A stretch of DNA of 64,000 bases from a virus, in IMG/VR virus record IMGVR_UViG_3300033145_003233, positions 248,001-312,000 of that record. One strand, 5' to 3'. Below the pieces are notes generated by a model. It had not been told where the DNA came from, did no database searches, and saw only the letters and a program-made list of their open reading frames with translations. How positions within the stretch are numbered: the stretch's first letter is position 1; each line of letters opens with the position of its first letter. Shown piece by piece: positions 7,183-15,194 of the stretch. A program made the position numbers and the translations under genes.

Positions 7183-8489
7183 CTGTCCATTTCTTCCAAT
7201 AACTTTTTATAACGATTTCTATAGTTAGCACTCAAGTGATCTATCTTTTCAGATAACATTATCTCAAATAATTCATCTGGATCAAAATTAGCTAACTTGG
7301 CAAGACCAAGAATCAAGAGAGGAGTAGGAGTGTAGCTCCCTCCTTCGCTTCTTGCCACATTAGAAACACTCACATTTACCTCCTTACATAAAGATAGCTG
7401 ACTTTTCCCTATTGAGGTTCTTTTATTTTTTATATAAGCAGACGTTTTTTTAAAATTCCATCCTATTCCCTTAGAAGTTCCCTCATCAAAACGGAAGGCC
7501 CACCCTCTATTATCTTTCAATTCTCCCTTTTTATATTTATCAAATACTATTCTATGTTTATAATCATACCATCTTACCCTATCAGATAAAACCATCTCAT
7601 AAATAGGCTCTAAATTTAAAAATAAAGAATTACATAATCTATATATCATCATTTGGCCAGGCAGATTCCATGAAAGACAGATACTCCTTATAAGATGAGG
7701 ATGAACTCCTATCAACTTTGACTGCTCTCCGTATGTTAATCCTCGAATTGCTTCTAAGTAAAATACAGAAAAATCAGATTGAAATTCTTCATCCCTCAAT
7801 AATACTGTGTGAGGACAAGAAACATTATCTCTATGATAAGATTTAATTAATTTTATAACTTCATCTTTATCATCTTGCTTCTCCCTGTAATACTCCATAT
7901 ATTCAGCCACTTTTTTTTCTGCATGAGCCACATAGCATTTTATCTTCTCTAATAATTGCATATGAAAGAGATCATATGGGTTAATCTTCAAACATTTAGA
8001 TATAGCAAAAATCTTCTTTAAAGGTAAACTTTTTCTACCAGCTTCTATAGATAAAAGTTCCCTCCTCTCCATCCCCATTATCTTGAGAAAATTTATTATA
8101 GTCAGAGATTGCTCAACTCTCCTATTATGTATATATCTCCCAGTTTTTTTTAATTTTAATGAAACTTTACCTCGAGAATTAGAAGTAGAAAAAAAGATAC
8201 AATTATAAGGGTTCTTGCTAAAATCTCCCTTCTTTTTATAATCCTTATAAAAAAGAACATTCTCTTTAGCAAATCTTTTAGACCATTCTATTATAATAGA
8301 TTGGCAAAAAGATGGCGGATCAATACCCATAGCTTGTGCTATGTGAAAAGCCTTATGAATAGAAGGGATGATCTCTCCTTTTTCTGTCCTCAATATAACA
8401 TCAGGATGAACTCCAGATATCTTAAAAAGATCTTTAAGTGTCCATCCCTTAGAGATTCTTTGAGAACGTACTAGTTCGGCTACATTCAT
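7179..8489 (-). CDS. Regulator with four tandem Cro/CI-type HTH domains
   Basis: The 436 residues contain four XRE-like helix-turn-helix units, each followed by a short segment with the wording (D/N)PxxLFxxxLxEK. The units lie at about 2-60 (LVRSQRISKGWTLKDLFKIS), 115-175 (RRVEQSLTIINFLKIMGMER), 245-305 (RGLTYGEQSKLIGVHPH) and 350-415 (KRTSIGKSQLSLCKEVNVS). Units two to four end in a phrase resembling NPYDLFHMQLLEKI or DPDELFEIMLSEKI. XRE repressors normally have one HTH. Four in one chain could bind a long or repeated operator. It is encoded between sigma factor and Nudix genes with ATGA overlaps on both sides. No dimerisation domain is obvious. Confidence 0.75.
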   Translation of the reverse strand: MNVAELVRSQRISKGWTLKDLFKISGVHPDVILRTEKGEIIPSIHKAFHIAQAMGIDPPSFCQSIIIEWSKRFAKENVLFYKDYKKKGDFSKNPYNCIFFSTSNSRGKVSLKLKKTGRYIHNRRVEQSLTIINFLKIMGMERRELLSIEAGRKSLPLKKIFAISKCLKINPYDLFHMQLLEKIKCYVAHAEKKVAEYMEYYREKQDDKDEVIKLIKSYHRDNVSCPHTVLLRDEEFQSDFSVFYLEAIRGLTYGEQSKLIGVHPHLIRSICLSWNLPGQMMIYRLCNSLFLNLEPIYEMVLSDRVRWYDYKHRIVFDKYKKGELKDNRGWAFRFDEGTSKGIGWNFKKTSAYIKNKRTSIGKSQLSLCKEVNVSVSNVARSEGGSYTPTPLLILGLAKLANFDPDELFEIMLSEKIDHLSANYRNRYKKLLEEMDR

Positions 8490-9085
8490 CTGCTAACAAA
8501 ATCCTCAACAACATATCCATTTTCATCTACATAGTTTTTAATTCTTCCCGCCATGTTATTAATAATTTGTCTAATTCTCTCTCTACTATAATCCAATACA
8601 TCTGCTATTTCAACCATTTCCATTCGTTGCTCATAATAATAATATTTGATTTGCTCTTCTAATGGGCTTAATTCAATTCTGTCAAACAAAAACTCTAAAT
8701 CTCCCCACTCAACAAATGGCTTATATTTCTCTCGTATAGGGCGATAATGGTATCCATATTCTTCTTCGCTTTCTCCAGCAAATTCAAAACCCATTATTTT
8801 AAATCTATCTTCCCACCTACTACGTAAATCTATATAGATAGAGAACCCTGTTCTAAAAGCAAATTTTGCATAGGTAGAAAATTTCACACCCCTAGACGGA
8901 TCATATTTCTCAGCGGCCATACACAAAAACCATATTAAATGACCAGCAACATCATCAATTTCGGGAGGCCTTATTTTTCCGCGATTTAATAACGTTTTTA
9001 TATACCACCATACCAAATTGATATTATCAGCAGCTAGTTGTTTTTGTTCTTCCGTTAAATAATGTTGTCCATAGGGTCTTCCCAT
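8486..9085 (-). CDS. Sigma-70 family RNA polymerase sigma factor (first)
   Basis: In this 199-residue protein, region 2 is seen at about 43-85 (IDDVAGHLIWFL...AEKYDPSRGVKFSTYAKFAF), the part that contacts the polymerase clamp and the -10 element. Region 4 at about 138-186 (LSPLEEQIKYYY, then MVEIADVLDYSRERIRQI) binds -35 DNA. A short acidic linker replaces region 3. It lacks region 1.1, as expected of a small alternative sigma. It overlaps the HTH regulator by 4 bases and lies 6 bases after the second sigma gene. Confidence 0.85.
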   Translation of the reverse strand: MGRPYGQHYLTEEQKQLAADNINLVWWYIKTLLNRGKIRPPEIDDVAGHLIWFLCMAAEKYDPSRGVKFSTYAKFAFRTGFSIYIDLRSRWEDRFKIMGFEFAGESEEEYGYHYRPIREKYKPFVEWGDLEFLFDRIELSPLEEQIKYYYYEQRMEMVEIADVLDYSRERIRQIINNMAGRIKNYVDENGYVVEDFVSR

Positions 9086-9091
9086 TTCATC

Positions 9092-9664
9092 CTAATCTCT
9101 TATATAAAAATCATTTTTCAATAAACTCCGCGACCTTATAATCCTTCTTAGCTTATTCAGCATCTCCATTATAATTTGCTGAATTCTTCTCCCACTAAGA
9201 TCATATTTCTTTCCCAGTTTTTCCTGAGAAATCTTATGAGAATAATATTCTATCAATATCTTTTTATCTCTTTCTTTAGCATTTATGCCATCAAGAAGTT
9301 CATATAGAAAATCTTTTTTAACCTCTGTTTTTTTAGCATCCTGAACAACACTTTCCTCAAGATAACGAATGTGGGATGAAGAACAAAAATTATATCTATC
9401 AAATTTTTCTTTCTCTTTCCCATAAATTTGTGCTATGCTTTTATTAAACCCCCAATAAGCATAAGTAGAGAACTTAGTTCCATAATCTTCATCATATTTC
9501 GAGGCAGATATACAAAAATTCAAACAAAGATCACTAATTAAATCATCCTTCAAATGAGGAAATATAAATTCTTTTTTCCTCAAATCCGAAATAAAACCTG
9601 TTAACAATCTAATATTATTAGTTACTAATTTCTGTTGTTTTTTTGTTAATCTCGTTCTGCTCAT
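9092..9664 (-). CDS. Sigma-70 family RNA polymerase sigma factor (second)
   Basis: This 190-residue protein has the same build as its downstream neighbour: region 2 at about 39-75 (DDLISDLCLNFCISASKYDEDYGTKFSTYAYWGF without the variable middle) and region 4 at about 130-178 (KISQEKLGKKYDLSGRRIQQI). The two probably arose by duplication but are well diverged. It is the first gene of the sigma-HTH-Nudix operon. The -10 box of promoter P3 is 8 bases from its ATG, so translation appears nearly leaderless. Confidence 0.82.
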   Translation of the reverse strand: MSRTRLTKKQQKLVTNNIRLLTGFISDLRKKEFIFPHLKDDLISDLCLNFCISASKYDEDYGTKFSTYAYWGFNKSIAQIYGKEKEKFDRYNFCSSSHIRYLEESVVQDAKKTEVKKDFLYELLDGINAKERDKKILIEYYSHKISQEKLGKKYDLSGRRIQQIIMEMLNKLRRIIRSRSLLKNDFYIRD

Positions 9665-9672
9665 TTAAAATT

Positions 9673-9700
9673 ATTATACTATATATACTTTCACTTTCAA
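9673..9700 (-). promoter_or_regulatory. Phage-type promoter P3
   Basis: TTGAAA (9700-9695) is fused to GTGAAA and TATAAT lies at 9678-9673, spacer 16. The ATG of the sigma gene (9664) is 9 bases beyond the -10, giving a leader of about 0-2 bases. Confidence 0.78.
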
Positions 9701-9704
9701 ATGG

Positions 9705-10499
9705 TTATTTTTCACCTTCCGTGCTTTCCCACATAGCAAACGGATTGATTTTCCTAAGATTATGTCTCTTTTTCCACTTTCTACCATCAAACATATGGGT
9801 TTCAGGAATCCTACATAACCAAAAAGGTAGTTTCCAATTTTTAGTATAAATCGCATAATCCCAACTATTTAGATATTCCCTATTTATTAGTGGGGCTTTC
9901 TGATCTCTAACTTTATAATGGTCTCCCCACAACTGAAGCTCTAAACTTATCTCATCATTCATTAATTCCGACATTTTCCTAACAAATTCCCCTCTAAATA
10001 ACCCTGGCGATGCCGTAGGTTTCTCTACTTCTATAAACAGTTTTTTATCTTTTTCTGATTTATAGGCATGATAAAAAAAGGGGTCAGGACTACCATCAGC
10101 AAGAACATACTTATGTAAATGCACCCAGGCAATCTTAGGATACTCATCAATAATATAAATTAAATCTTCTAAATCAACTTCTGTCATAGAGATCCACATA
10201 TCTTCAAGATTAAAGACATACTTAGAAGTAGTTTGTTTCCACACCCATTTAAAGGCATGAGGCCATTGATGAGTTTTTGGAGAATTGTAAATTATATCAC
10301 TAAAGTACTTTTTAGCCACATTTAGGACATCTTTATAATCATATCTATCATCTCCTATAGGATCTATATTAATGATTAGACGATAATGATATTTATCTTT
10401 ATATTTTTCAAAAAGATTAGCCCAAAAACTCTGATAAGTATTGTCCAGAATCTCTGGTCTTAGAGTTGCTGTGGTTGTTATATCTATTAATTCTTTCAT
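9705..10499 (-). CDS. Putative glycosyltransferase-like protein
   Basis: The 264 residues begin with strand-helix wording of GT-A enzymes (TATLRPEILDNTYQSFW, then YRLIINIDPIGD). An acidic cluster in VFNLEDMWISM (about 95-105) could play the DxD role of metal and sugar-nucleotide binding. The remainder is rich in Trp and Lys. Similar proteins occur in large phages as predicted glycosyltransferases modifying virion or DNA. The acceptor is unknown and the call rests on fold-like pattern only. Confidence 0.5.
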   Translation of the reverse strand: MKELIDITTTATLRPEILDNTYQSFWANLFEKYKDKYHYRLIINIDPIGDDRYDYKDVLNVAKKYFSDIIYNSPKTHQWPHAFKWVWKQTTSKYVFNLEDMWISMTEVDLEDLIYIIDEYPKIAWVHLHKYVLADGSPDPFFYHAYKSEKDKKLFIEVEKPTASPGLFRGEFVRKMSELMNDEISLELQLWGDHYKVRDQKAPLINREYLNSWDYAIYTKNWKLPFWLCRIPETHMFDGRKWKKRHNLRKINPFAMWESTEGEK

Positions 10500-10547
10500 A
10501 AAAATCCCTACTATTCAATATCGGAAAATAGTAAGAATTTAATAATC

Positions 10548-10850
10548 TCAGTCCCACAACCAGTCATTTTCTGTACGGAAATAAGGAAGATTGTCATAAT
10601 CTTTCCTAATCATGGCTTGACCTGTTTTGGCTCTGCGGCGTTTCCATTGATGTCTTTTCCAAAACTTGGGAGATTTACGATGTGGTTTCTGATCTCTGCA
10701 AGAATGAGTGTTGTAAAGATAATAACCAGCATGGCTACGGAACCATACTTTTAAAATAATTTCCCCTTTTCTTCTATGCCAGTAACGAATAGGGTTTCCA
10801 TATTCTGGCCCATCAACATAGGAAGGGTAGTTACGATACGTTCTAGTCAA
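10548..10850 (-). CDS. Small basic hypothetical protein
   Basis: These 100 residues are rich in Arg, Lys, His, Trp and Tyr (about 60-75: KFWKRHQWKRRRAKTGQAM). The composition suggests nucleic-acid binding, but no family was recognised. It stands alone between the glycosyltransferase-like gene and a small Cys-containing gene. Confidence 0.5.
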   Translation of the reverse strand: MTRTYRNYPSYVDGPEYGNPIRYWHRRKGEIILKVWFRSHAGYYLYNTHSCRDQKPHRKSPKFWKRHQWKRRRAKTGQAMIRKDYDNLPYFRTENDWLWD

Positions 10851-10926
10851 TTTATAGTCTCCTAATTAATTATATTGTTGTTAATTAACTAAAAGACATC
10901 ATAAGCTTCCTTAATTATAGTTCCCA

Positions 10927-11106
10927 TTATATTTCTCTTTCTATCTCTCTTTGTGCTATTTGTCTTGCACTTGTTTTTCTGCTCTTTTGAGCGTTCTTTC
11001 TTTGCGTAGGAGTTGTAGTGTTATATCTGTCGCTTGGATATTTATCATGTCCTGGGCAACAGCCACCATCTTTTCTTTTTTTACCATACGCTTTCATTTG
11101 CGTCAT
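10927..11106 (-). CDS. Small basic protein with CC motif
   Basis: This short gene fills the otherwise empty stretch 10851-11114. Starting at ATG 11106 (or 11097, MKAYG) it encodes about 56-59 residues. There is a KKRKDGGCCPGHDKYPSDRY block followed by a Lys/Arg/Gln tail ending in a charged helix (ARQIAQREIEREI). The composition and position, 8 bases after the lipoprotein stop, make a real gene likely. The ribosome binding site is weak. Family is unknown. Confidence 0.5.
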   Translation of the reverse strand: MTQMKAYGKKRKDGGCCPGHDKYPSDRYNTTTPTQRKNAQKSRKTSARQIAQREIEREI

Positions 11107-11114
11107 TCATTCTA

Positions 11115-11537
11115 CTATATTGGACTTCTTCCTGTCAATACTCTAGTCTCATCATCTCTCAACATCATTTCCAAGACTGCTTTGATGTCCATGATATAAA
11201 GCCTCATTCGAGGATCTGAAGCATTCATCTCAGCAATAATGCTATTTACAATGAGATCAATTTCTTCAGCCCCAATTTCAAGAGTCTCTGCATCATTAAG
11301 ATGTTGCTTGAATGTGGAAAGAGCTAAAATCCACTTCTCAAGATCTGCCACATCACACGGCGAAACATTTTCTGCTGCACATGCATCTAAAGCAAGCATT
11401 TTTTCAAACTCAAGATGATTAACAGCAATACTGGTCACAAGAACAAATGTATCCTTGTGAGAAGGATCTCCTATTGTGCATCCCGTAAAACCCAAGGACA
11501 TAACAAACAGTAATCCAATTAACAATAACTTTTTCAT
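11115..11537 (-). CDS. Putative lipoprotein, hypothetical
   Basis: This 140-residue protein has a signal peptide (1-19) ending in FTGC, a near-lipobox whose Cys20 would be lipidated. The mature part is helical and acidic with no known domain (LEFEKMLALDACAAENVSPCD, trimmed here). It is anchored to a membrane, probably the host's. It lies just downstream of the tmRNA gene (27 bases between them) and may be read through from the same promoter. Confidence 0.6.
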   Translation of the reverse strand: MKKLLLIGLLFVMSLGFTGCTIGDPSHKDTFVLVTSIAVNHLEFEKMLALDACAAENVSPCDVADLEKWILALSTFKQHLNDAETLEIGAEEIDLIVNSIIAEMNASDPRMRLYIMDIKAVLEMMLRDDETRVLTGRSPI

Positions 11538-11563
11538 AATTTCTCCCCTAAATATGTTTTTAA

Positions 11564-11909
11564 TGGAGCCGGACGCATCGAAGCGTCGTCCACTGTAGCT
11601 TTAAATCAAACATCTACATGCATAGTTAGTTATTTAGGTTTCGCAAATCAAATCCAAACTAACATGGTTTATCATCGCTATCTCAAATTAGTTTCGCATC
11701 ATATTCTCTTGAGAAAAAGAATATTCAACTATCCTGTTGTCGTGCTTGCTTCCCTAACAGGAGTCAGGAGCAAACAGCCTAAATTGGCTTAGGCAGCCAT
11801 TGCGTAACTGTTGCCAGTTAAAGCTTTTTAGTAGATTTTTACTGAGCCAACTACTATCTCAGGCATGCAATCCAATTCTCTATTCTACGTGTCGATACCT
11901 TTCGACCCC
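11564..11909 (-). ncRNA. ssrA: tmRNA (transfer-messenger RNA), one-piece
   Basis: Read on the minus strand, the 346 bases show the tmRNA plan. The 5' end GGGGTC pairs with GGCTCC at the 3' end (acceptor stem, two wobbles). Next come GGTATCGAC and TTGCATGCCTGAG, matching the conserved D-like arm and helix 2 start. Then there is an A-rich resume region and a tag frame ending GGC AAC AGT TAC GCA ATG GCT GCC TAA (11815-11789). The encoded tag ends GNSYAMAA and, if resumption is at GCT 11824, reads ALTGNSYAMAA. The stop lies in a GCCTAA/TTAGGC hairpin as in other tmRNAs. A T-arm (GACGC TTCGAT GCGTC) precedes the acceptor; its loop is 6 rather than 7 bases. CCA is not encoded (the next bases are TTA). 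Its role is rescue of stalled ribosomes and tagging of their products for proteolysis. Confidence 0.93.
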
Positions 11910-12183
11910 TTTTAATTTTTTAAAGAACAAAAACGTCAATACATTAGACAGGATTGGCTTATTACACCATCTCTAAGAGCAAAGTGCAACTCTCCGCTAC
12001 CCGCTAAGATTTCTGGCTTGCCTACGCGCCTGACTACCAGATGCCCTCTATACCATTGGTCAATTTTTATACCCACTGTTTATTAAACTCTTAACCCTCA
12101 CCTTGTGGGCTAATAACGGGGTCGGAGCTTTTCAAGCGGTTCAATGTGTCGCACCACATCACCAATGTATTAACATTTTAATT
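11910..12183 (-). other. Structured transcribed leader upstream of tmRNA
   Basis: About 275 bases lie between the promoter and the tmRNA 5' end with no open frame. Several strong hairpins are visible (ATGTG-GTGCGA-CACAT near 12155; GCCCAC with GTGGGT around 12071-12110; AGAG with CTCT near 11980; TTAGA with TCTAA near 11945-11975). It reads like a stable RNA or a processed precursor. I could not fold any part into a convincing tRNA; the T-loop consensus is missing. Confidence 0.35.
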
Positions 12184-12189
12184 ATCGGT

Positions 12190-12217
12190 ATTATACCAGA
12201 AAATTATCACTTGTCAA
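12190..12217 (-). promoter_or_regulatory. tmRNA promoter P4
   Basis: TTGACA (12217-12212), then AGTGATAA, then TATAAT (12195-12190), spacer 16. This is the closest of the set to a housekeeping sigma-70 promoter. It directs transcription into the tmRNA region. Confidence 0.8.
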
Positions 12218-12219
12218 GT

Positions 12220-12612
12220 CTAAAAAGCATAAACTTTTTCTAAATCTGAAGATGACGGCATTTTCTGATAAATTTCCCCTCTTGGCCCAACAAAATTAGG
12301 GCCTTGCCTTCTTAATTTTACAGTTTGTTGAGAACCATTACTGTTAGTAATCCATATAACCACTGTATTTTGCTCTGCTCTAATTTCTTCTATTTCACTT
12401 CTAATATTTTCCTTATCTTTTTCACTTCCTATTGCATATCCAATAGCTGCCCCAACAACGGCCCCTTCTTCGCCTCCAGCTATAGCTCCTATAATTGCTC
12501 CTGTTGCTGCTCCATTTTGAGCCTCATTATTACATCCAGCCACAACTATTAAAAAGAATAAGGCTATTGCCAAAATCCATAATAATTTTCTAAGTTCACT
12601 TTTTTCTTCCAT
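12220..12612 (-). CDS. Glycine-zipper lipoprotein
   Basis: The 130 residues start with a charged N-terminus, a hydrophobic segment (about 9-25) and VVAGC, a good lipobox with Cys27. A glycine-zipper follows (about 34-62, GAATGAIIGAIAGGEEGAVV), typical of small outer-membrane or membrane-spanning lipoproteins. A short C-terminal beta-rich part ends the chain (VIWITNSNGSQQTVKLRRQG). It probably inserts into the host envelope. It ends 3 bases before the tmRNA promoter. Confidence 0.75.
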   Translation of the reverse strand: MEEKSELRKLLWILAIALFFLIVVAGCNNEAQNGAATGAIIGAIAGGEEGAVVGAAIGYAIGSEKDKENIRSEIEEIRAEQNTVVIWITNSNGSQQTVKLRRQGPNFVGPRGEIYQKMPSSSDLEKVYAF

Positions 12613-12635
12613 CTTATTTCCTTTCTACATTATTT

Positions 12636-13496
12636 TTAATCAAGTAGATTTGAAGTCCCTTTTAACATATCCCTAGTAACAGAAAGATCCTTAGCAAGCC
12701 ATGGGTCTCCGCAGAAATCAGCATAATAAGAATATGGCAAATAACCATAACCAGCTGCTCCCCAAAATTGACTCCAACTATTTTTAAGTTGAAAAACCTG
12801 CTCGGCATCATCATATCCAATAACTAGTATTGCATGCCATCCCCAATCTTCATTTGGCTTAGAAGGATAAGGGATTTTACCATTCACTAAAAGACCATAC
12901 ATTTCTTCAAAGCAAGGCATAGCAACAACAGCTGGACCTTCGACTAATGCTCTTTTAAGCCCTTCAACACTACCACTCTCAATGCTCCAATAAGAATCAA
13001 TAGTAGCCCACTTAGCAACCATGTGCGCCCATTGTTTAGGCTCTCCTATATTAATTGGATCGTCTCGATAAGGCCATCCTTTTTCAGTCGGAACGCCAAT
13101 CTTATGAATTACTTTAAAACCAGACCTAAGATTAGTTCCCTGTACATCTGGTCCCCATGGGTCTATCTTCTTAGCATTCCAATATACCCATTGTTCTGAA
13201 AAATTATATTCTCTATCTTTTCTATGATCTTTCTTACCAGCCTCTACTTCTGCCTCATGCTCTTTTCTCTCCTGCCACTCTTTTAATGCGCATACAGCAA
13301 AACCAACACAACTTCCCAATGCTCCTTGATACTTTACCGGAGACATTTCTGGTATCCTATCTATTTTGGGAGGTAAACTAGATGCAGTTTTTAAGATTCT
13401 ATTCTTGTCAGGAAGAGCCTCAAACTTATAATCTTTTTCGTCTGGAGGATCTTTAAATAAACCTCCCGATAAAAACGGTTGCTTAATTTTGCTCAT
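12636..13496 (-). CDS. Papain-like (C1A) cysteine protease
   Basis: This 286-residue protein has the C1 catalytic set: Gln and Cys in YQGALGSCVGFA (C63), His in GWHAILVIGYDD (H221), and Asn in LKNSWSQFWG (N239). After the His motif, GYGYLPY completes the fold as in papain. No signal peptide is seen, so it acts in the cytoplasm or on the virion. The canonical CGSCW is AL-GSCVG, a variant found in bacterial and viral members. Possible roles are processing phage proteins or attacking host proteins. Confidence 0.88.
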   Translation of the reverse strand: MSKIKQPFLSGGLFKDPPDEKDYKFEALPDKNRILKTASSLPPKIDRIPEMSPVKYQGALGSCVGFAVCALKEWQERKEHEAEVEAGKKDHRKDREYNFSEQWVYWNAKKIDPWGPDVQGTNLRSGFKVIHKIGVPTEKGWPYRDDPINIGEPKQWAHMVAKWATIDSYWSIESGSVEGLKRALVEGPAVVAMPCFEEMYGLLVNGKIPYPSKPNEDWGWHAILVIGYDDAEQVFQLKNSWSQFWGAAGYGYLPYSYYADFCGDPWLAKDLSVTRDMLKGTSNLLD

Positions 13497-13596
13497 AATA
13501 TAATCCCCATATAAAAAATCTTAATATTTATCATTTTTTATATTCGATATTCTATCCAATATCCCTGTTTTTTTCTAAAATTTAACTTTCCTATAT

Positions 13597-13782
13597 TTAT
13601 CTCAAGCCTCTCAACTTGTTTTCCCATTTTTTTTCAAAATAAGCCGTTCTTTTTCTCTCTTGTCTAATCTTATGATTTTTATACACACTAACTAACCATC
13701 TAATTAAAAAAAATTGACTTACTCTTACCATTATCTTCTCTTTCAATGATGACACATAAAAAGAAAAATTTGCCCAGGTCAT
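13597..13782 (-). CDS. Possible small basic membrane-associated protein
   Basis: This 61-residue frame may truly start at an internal ATG at 13731 (MVRVSQFF, preceded by GAGAAG). It has a hydrophobic stretch and an Arg/Lys-rich C-terminus. It is isolated between the protease and dCMP deaminase genes. No family was recognised and the coding status is uncertain. Confidence 0.35.
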   Translation of the reverse strand: MTWANFSFYVSSLKEKIMVRVSQFFLIRWLVSVYKNHKIRQERKRTAYFEKKWENKLRGLR

Positions 13783-13854
13783 CGCAAGGCAAATTCTCGG
13801 TTAAAAAGCTAAATATCTCCCATATTAATAGATTAAAAAGATAGAAAATCCTTT

Positions 13855-14439
13855 TTAATTATGCTCAAAATTGATATTAGCTATTTCTCGCTCATTAATC
13901 AAACTTTCTACACGCGGATTAAATTCGTATAATCCCTCATCATACTTAAATCTCTTAATGATGATAGGTTGATTTTTAAGAAGAGAAGGATATTTATCAA
14001 GATACTCTTTGTTATCAGTCATTACAGAATTATAAGGTCCATATACAATTTTCTTTACCCTAACCTGGATCATAGCCCTAACACATTCTATGCAAGGAAA
14101 TCCAGTGATATAAAATACAGAACCCACCAATGGAGTATTATGATGAGTAGCCATATAAATACAGTTTCTCTCTGAGTGTTCAAAATATATATATTTCTCA
14201 GGCCTAGTCAAAGGAATTTCCGCATCAATAGAGCCTTGAGGTGGGCTATTATAACCTGCTGATAATATTCCCCCTTTAGGATCAATAGCTAAACAACCGT
14301 GCTTGCTGGACGGGTCGAGAGACTTCCTAGCAATCTCAAAGCAAAGATTCATACAATACAAATCTACACACGGCCTTCCCAACTCGTCCATCCCCAATTC
14401 ATCTATTGTTTTAAACGAGTTTGTTTTTTTCTTTTTCAT
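13855..14439 (-). CDS. dCMP/cytidine deaminase family enzyme
   Basis: This 194-residue protein has the zinc site H88-S-E90 (EHSERNCIY) and the PCIECV pair (C116, C119). A downstream SVFYITGFP strand is as in deoxycytidylate deaminases. The reaction converts dCMP to dUMP, feeding thymidylate synthesis, and the window also encodes ThyX. The N-terminal extension and Cys-rich SSKHGCLAID are like phage forms. It overlaps the adjacent nuclease-like gene by four bases. Confidence 0.88.
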   Translation of the reverse strand: MKKKKTNSFKTIDELGMDELGRPCVDLYCMNLCFEIARKSLDPSSKHGCLAIDPKGGILSAGYNSPPQGSIDAEIPLTRPEKYIYFEHSERNCIYMATHHNTPLVGSVFYITGFPCIECVRAMIQVRVKKIVYGPYNSVMTDNKEYLDKYPSLLKNQPIIIKRFKYDEGLYEFNPRVESLINEREIANINFEHN

Positions 14440-15194
14440 TTTTGCTCCCTATTAAATTGTTTAAGTGGACCTTCCCATATAGGCATGCTTTCGCCCCTAT
14501 CCCAAATTTCTACCAACCCATCTTCCTGCAATTCTTCCAATGTGATTTCTCTACTTTCTCTTTTGGAAACCTCTACAAGAATTTTCTTATCATAGAAGGG
14601 CATACCATTATCGCTATATTTCACCCCTCCTGAAAAAAGACTTAATCTTTTTACACAAGCAGAATTAAGAAATAAACACTTATCAGTGGTTGTTAAAAAT
14701 ATACTACTATTGTGTTTCTTATAACATTGCAAATTATTAACCTTGAAAAGAGCAACATCATTACTTACAAAATTCTTTATCTCTATTGTTGTATTATAAT
14801 TATTTAACATTACTTTAAAATCAGGATGGTTGGGAGCTTTAAGATATGCCCATCCAAGAGGTTTATCATCAAATGTCTGAATTTCTACCTTATTACCTTT
14901 TCTCTCCAATAGGTCTTTAAATTCTGTCATCAACCTAAGCTCTTCTCTCCCTGTGCGGCGCTGTTTAAGTTGAAACTCTGCATCATCTCTATAATCATTT
15001 CTACTATGTCTTACTCCCTGCCCTCCAGAACATGGAACTCCATATAGTTCAGCATTTTTTCTTATTTTTGCATTCTTCTCACAAAATAAAGTACGAGTTA
15101 TTTTATTCTCTTCTAACTCATCTAAATAATCATTAAGCTTAGCTTCTAACAAATCTCTTATTCCATTTGTTGTTAGGGTTTTCTCTTCTATCAT
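14436..15194 (-). CDS. Putative PD-(D/E)xK restriction endonuclease-like protein
   Basis: These 252 residues have no obvious family match. Residues 124-140 read PDFKV...TIEIK, i.e. PD, 12 residues, E-x-K, the metal site of PD-(D/E)xK nucleases. Conserved-looking basic motifs precede it (HSRNDYRDDAEFQLKQRR, about 63-80). It overlaps the DNA methyltransferase gene by 4 bases (ATGA), the arrangement of a restriction-modification pair. Specificity is unknown. It could instead be a nuclease attacking host DNA while phage DNA is methylated. Confidence 0.5.
   Translation of the reverse strand: MIEEKTLTTNGIRDLLEAKLNDYLDELEENKITRTLFCEKNAKIRKNAELYGVPCSGGQGVRHSRNDYRDDAEFQLKQRRTGREELRLMTEFKDLLERKGNKVEIQTFDDKPLGWAYLKAPNHPDFKVMLNNYNTTIEIKNFVSNDVALFKVNNLQCYKKHNSSIFLTTTDKCLFLNSACVKRLSLFSGGVKYSDNGMPFYDKKILVEVSKRESREITLEELQEDGLVEIWDRGESMPIWEGPLKQFNREQK

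Noticed and set aside
10951-11219. Plus-strand hydrophobic frames of about 60-80 residues
   Set aside because: They are antisense to a well-formed small basic gene and the lipoprotein gene, and have no ribosome binding site or family match.
11910-12183. One or more tRNA genes upstream of the tmRNA
   Set aside because: Several D-arm-like and anticodon-like fragments occur on both strands, but no candidate has a closing acceptor stem plus a T-loop consensus. It is kept as an unassigned structured leader.
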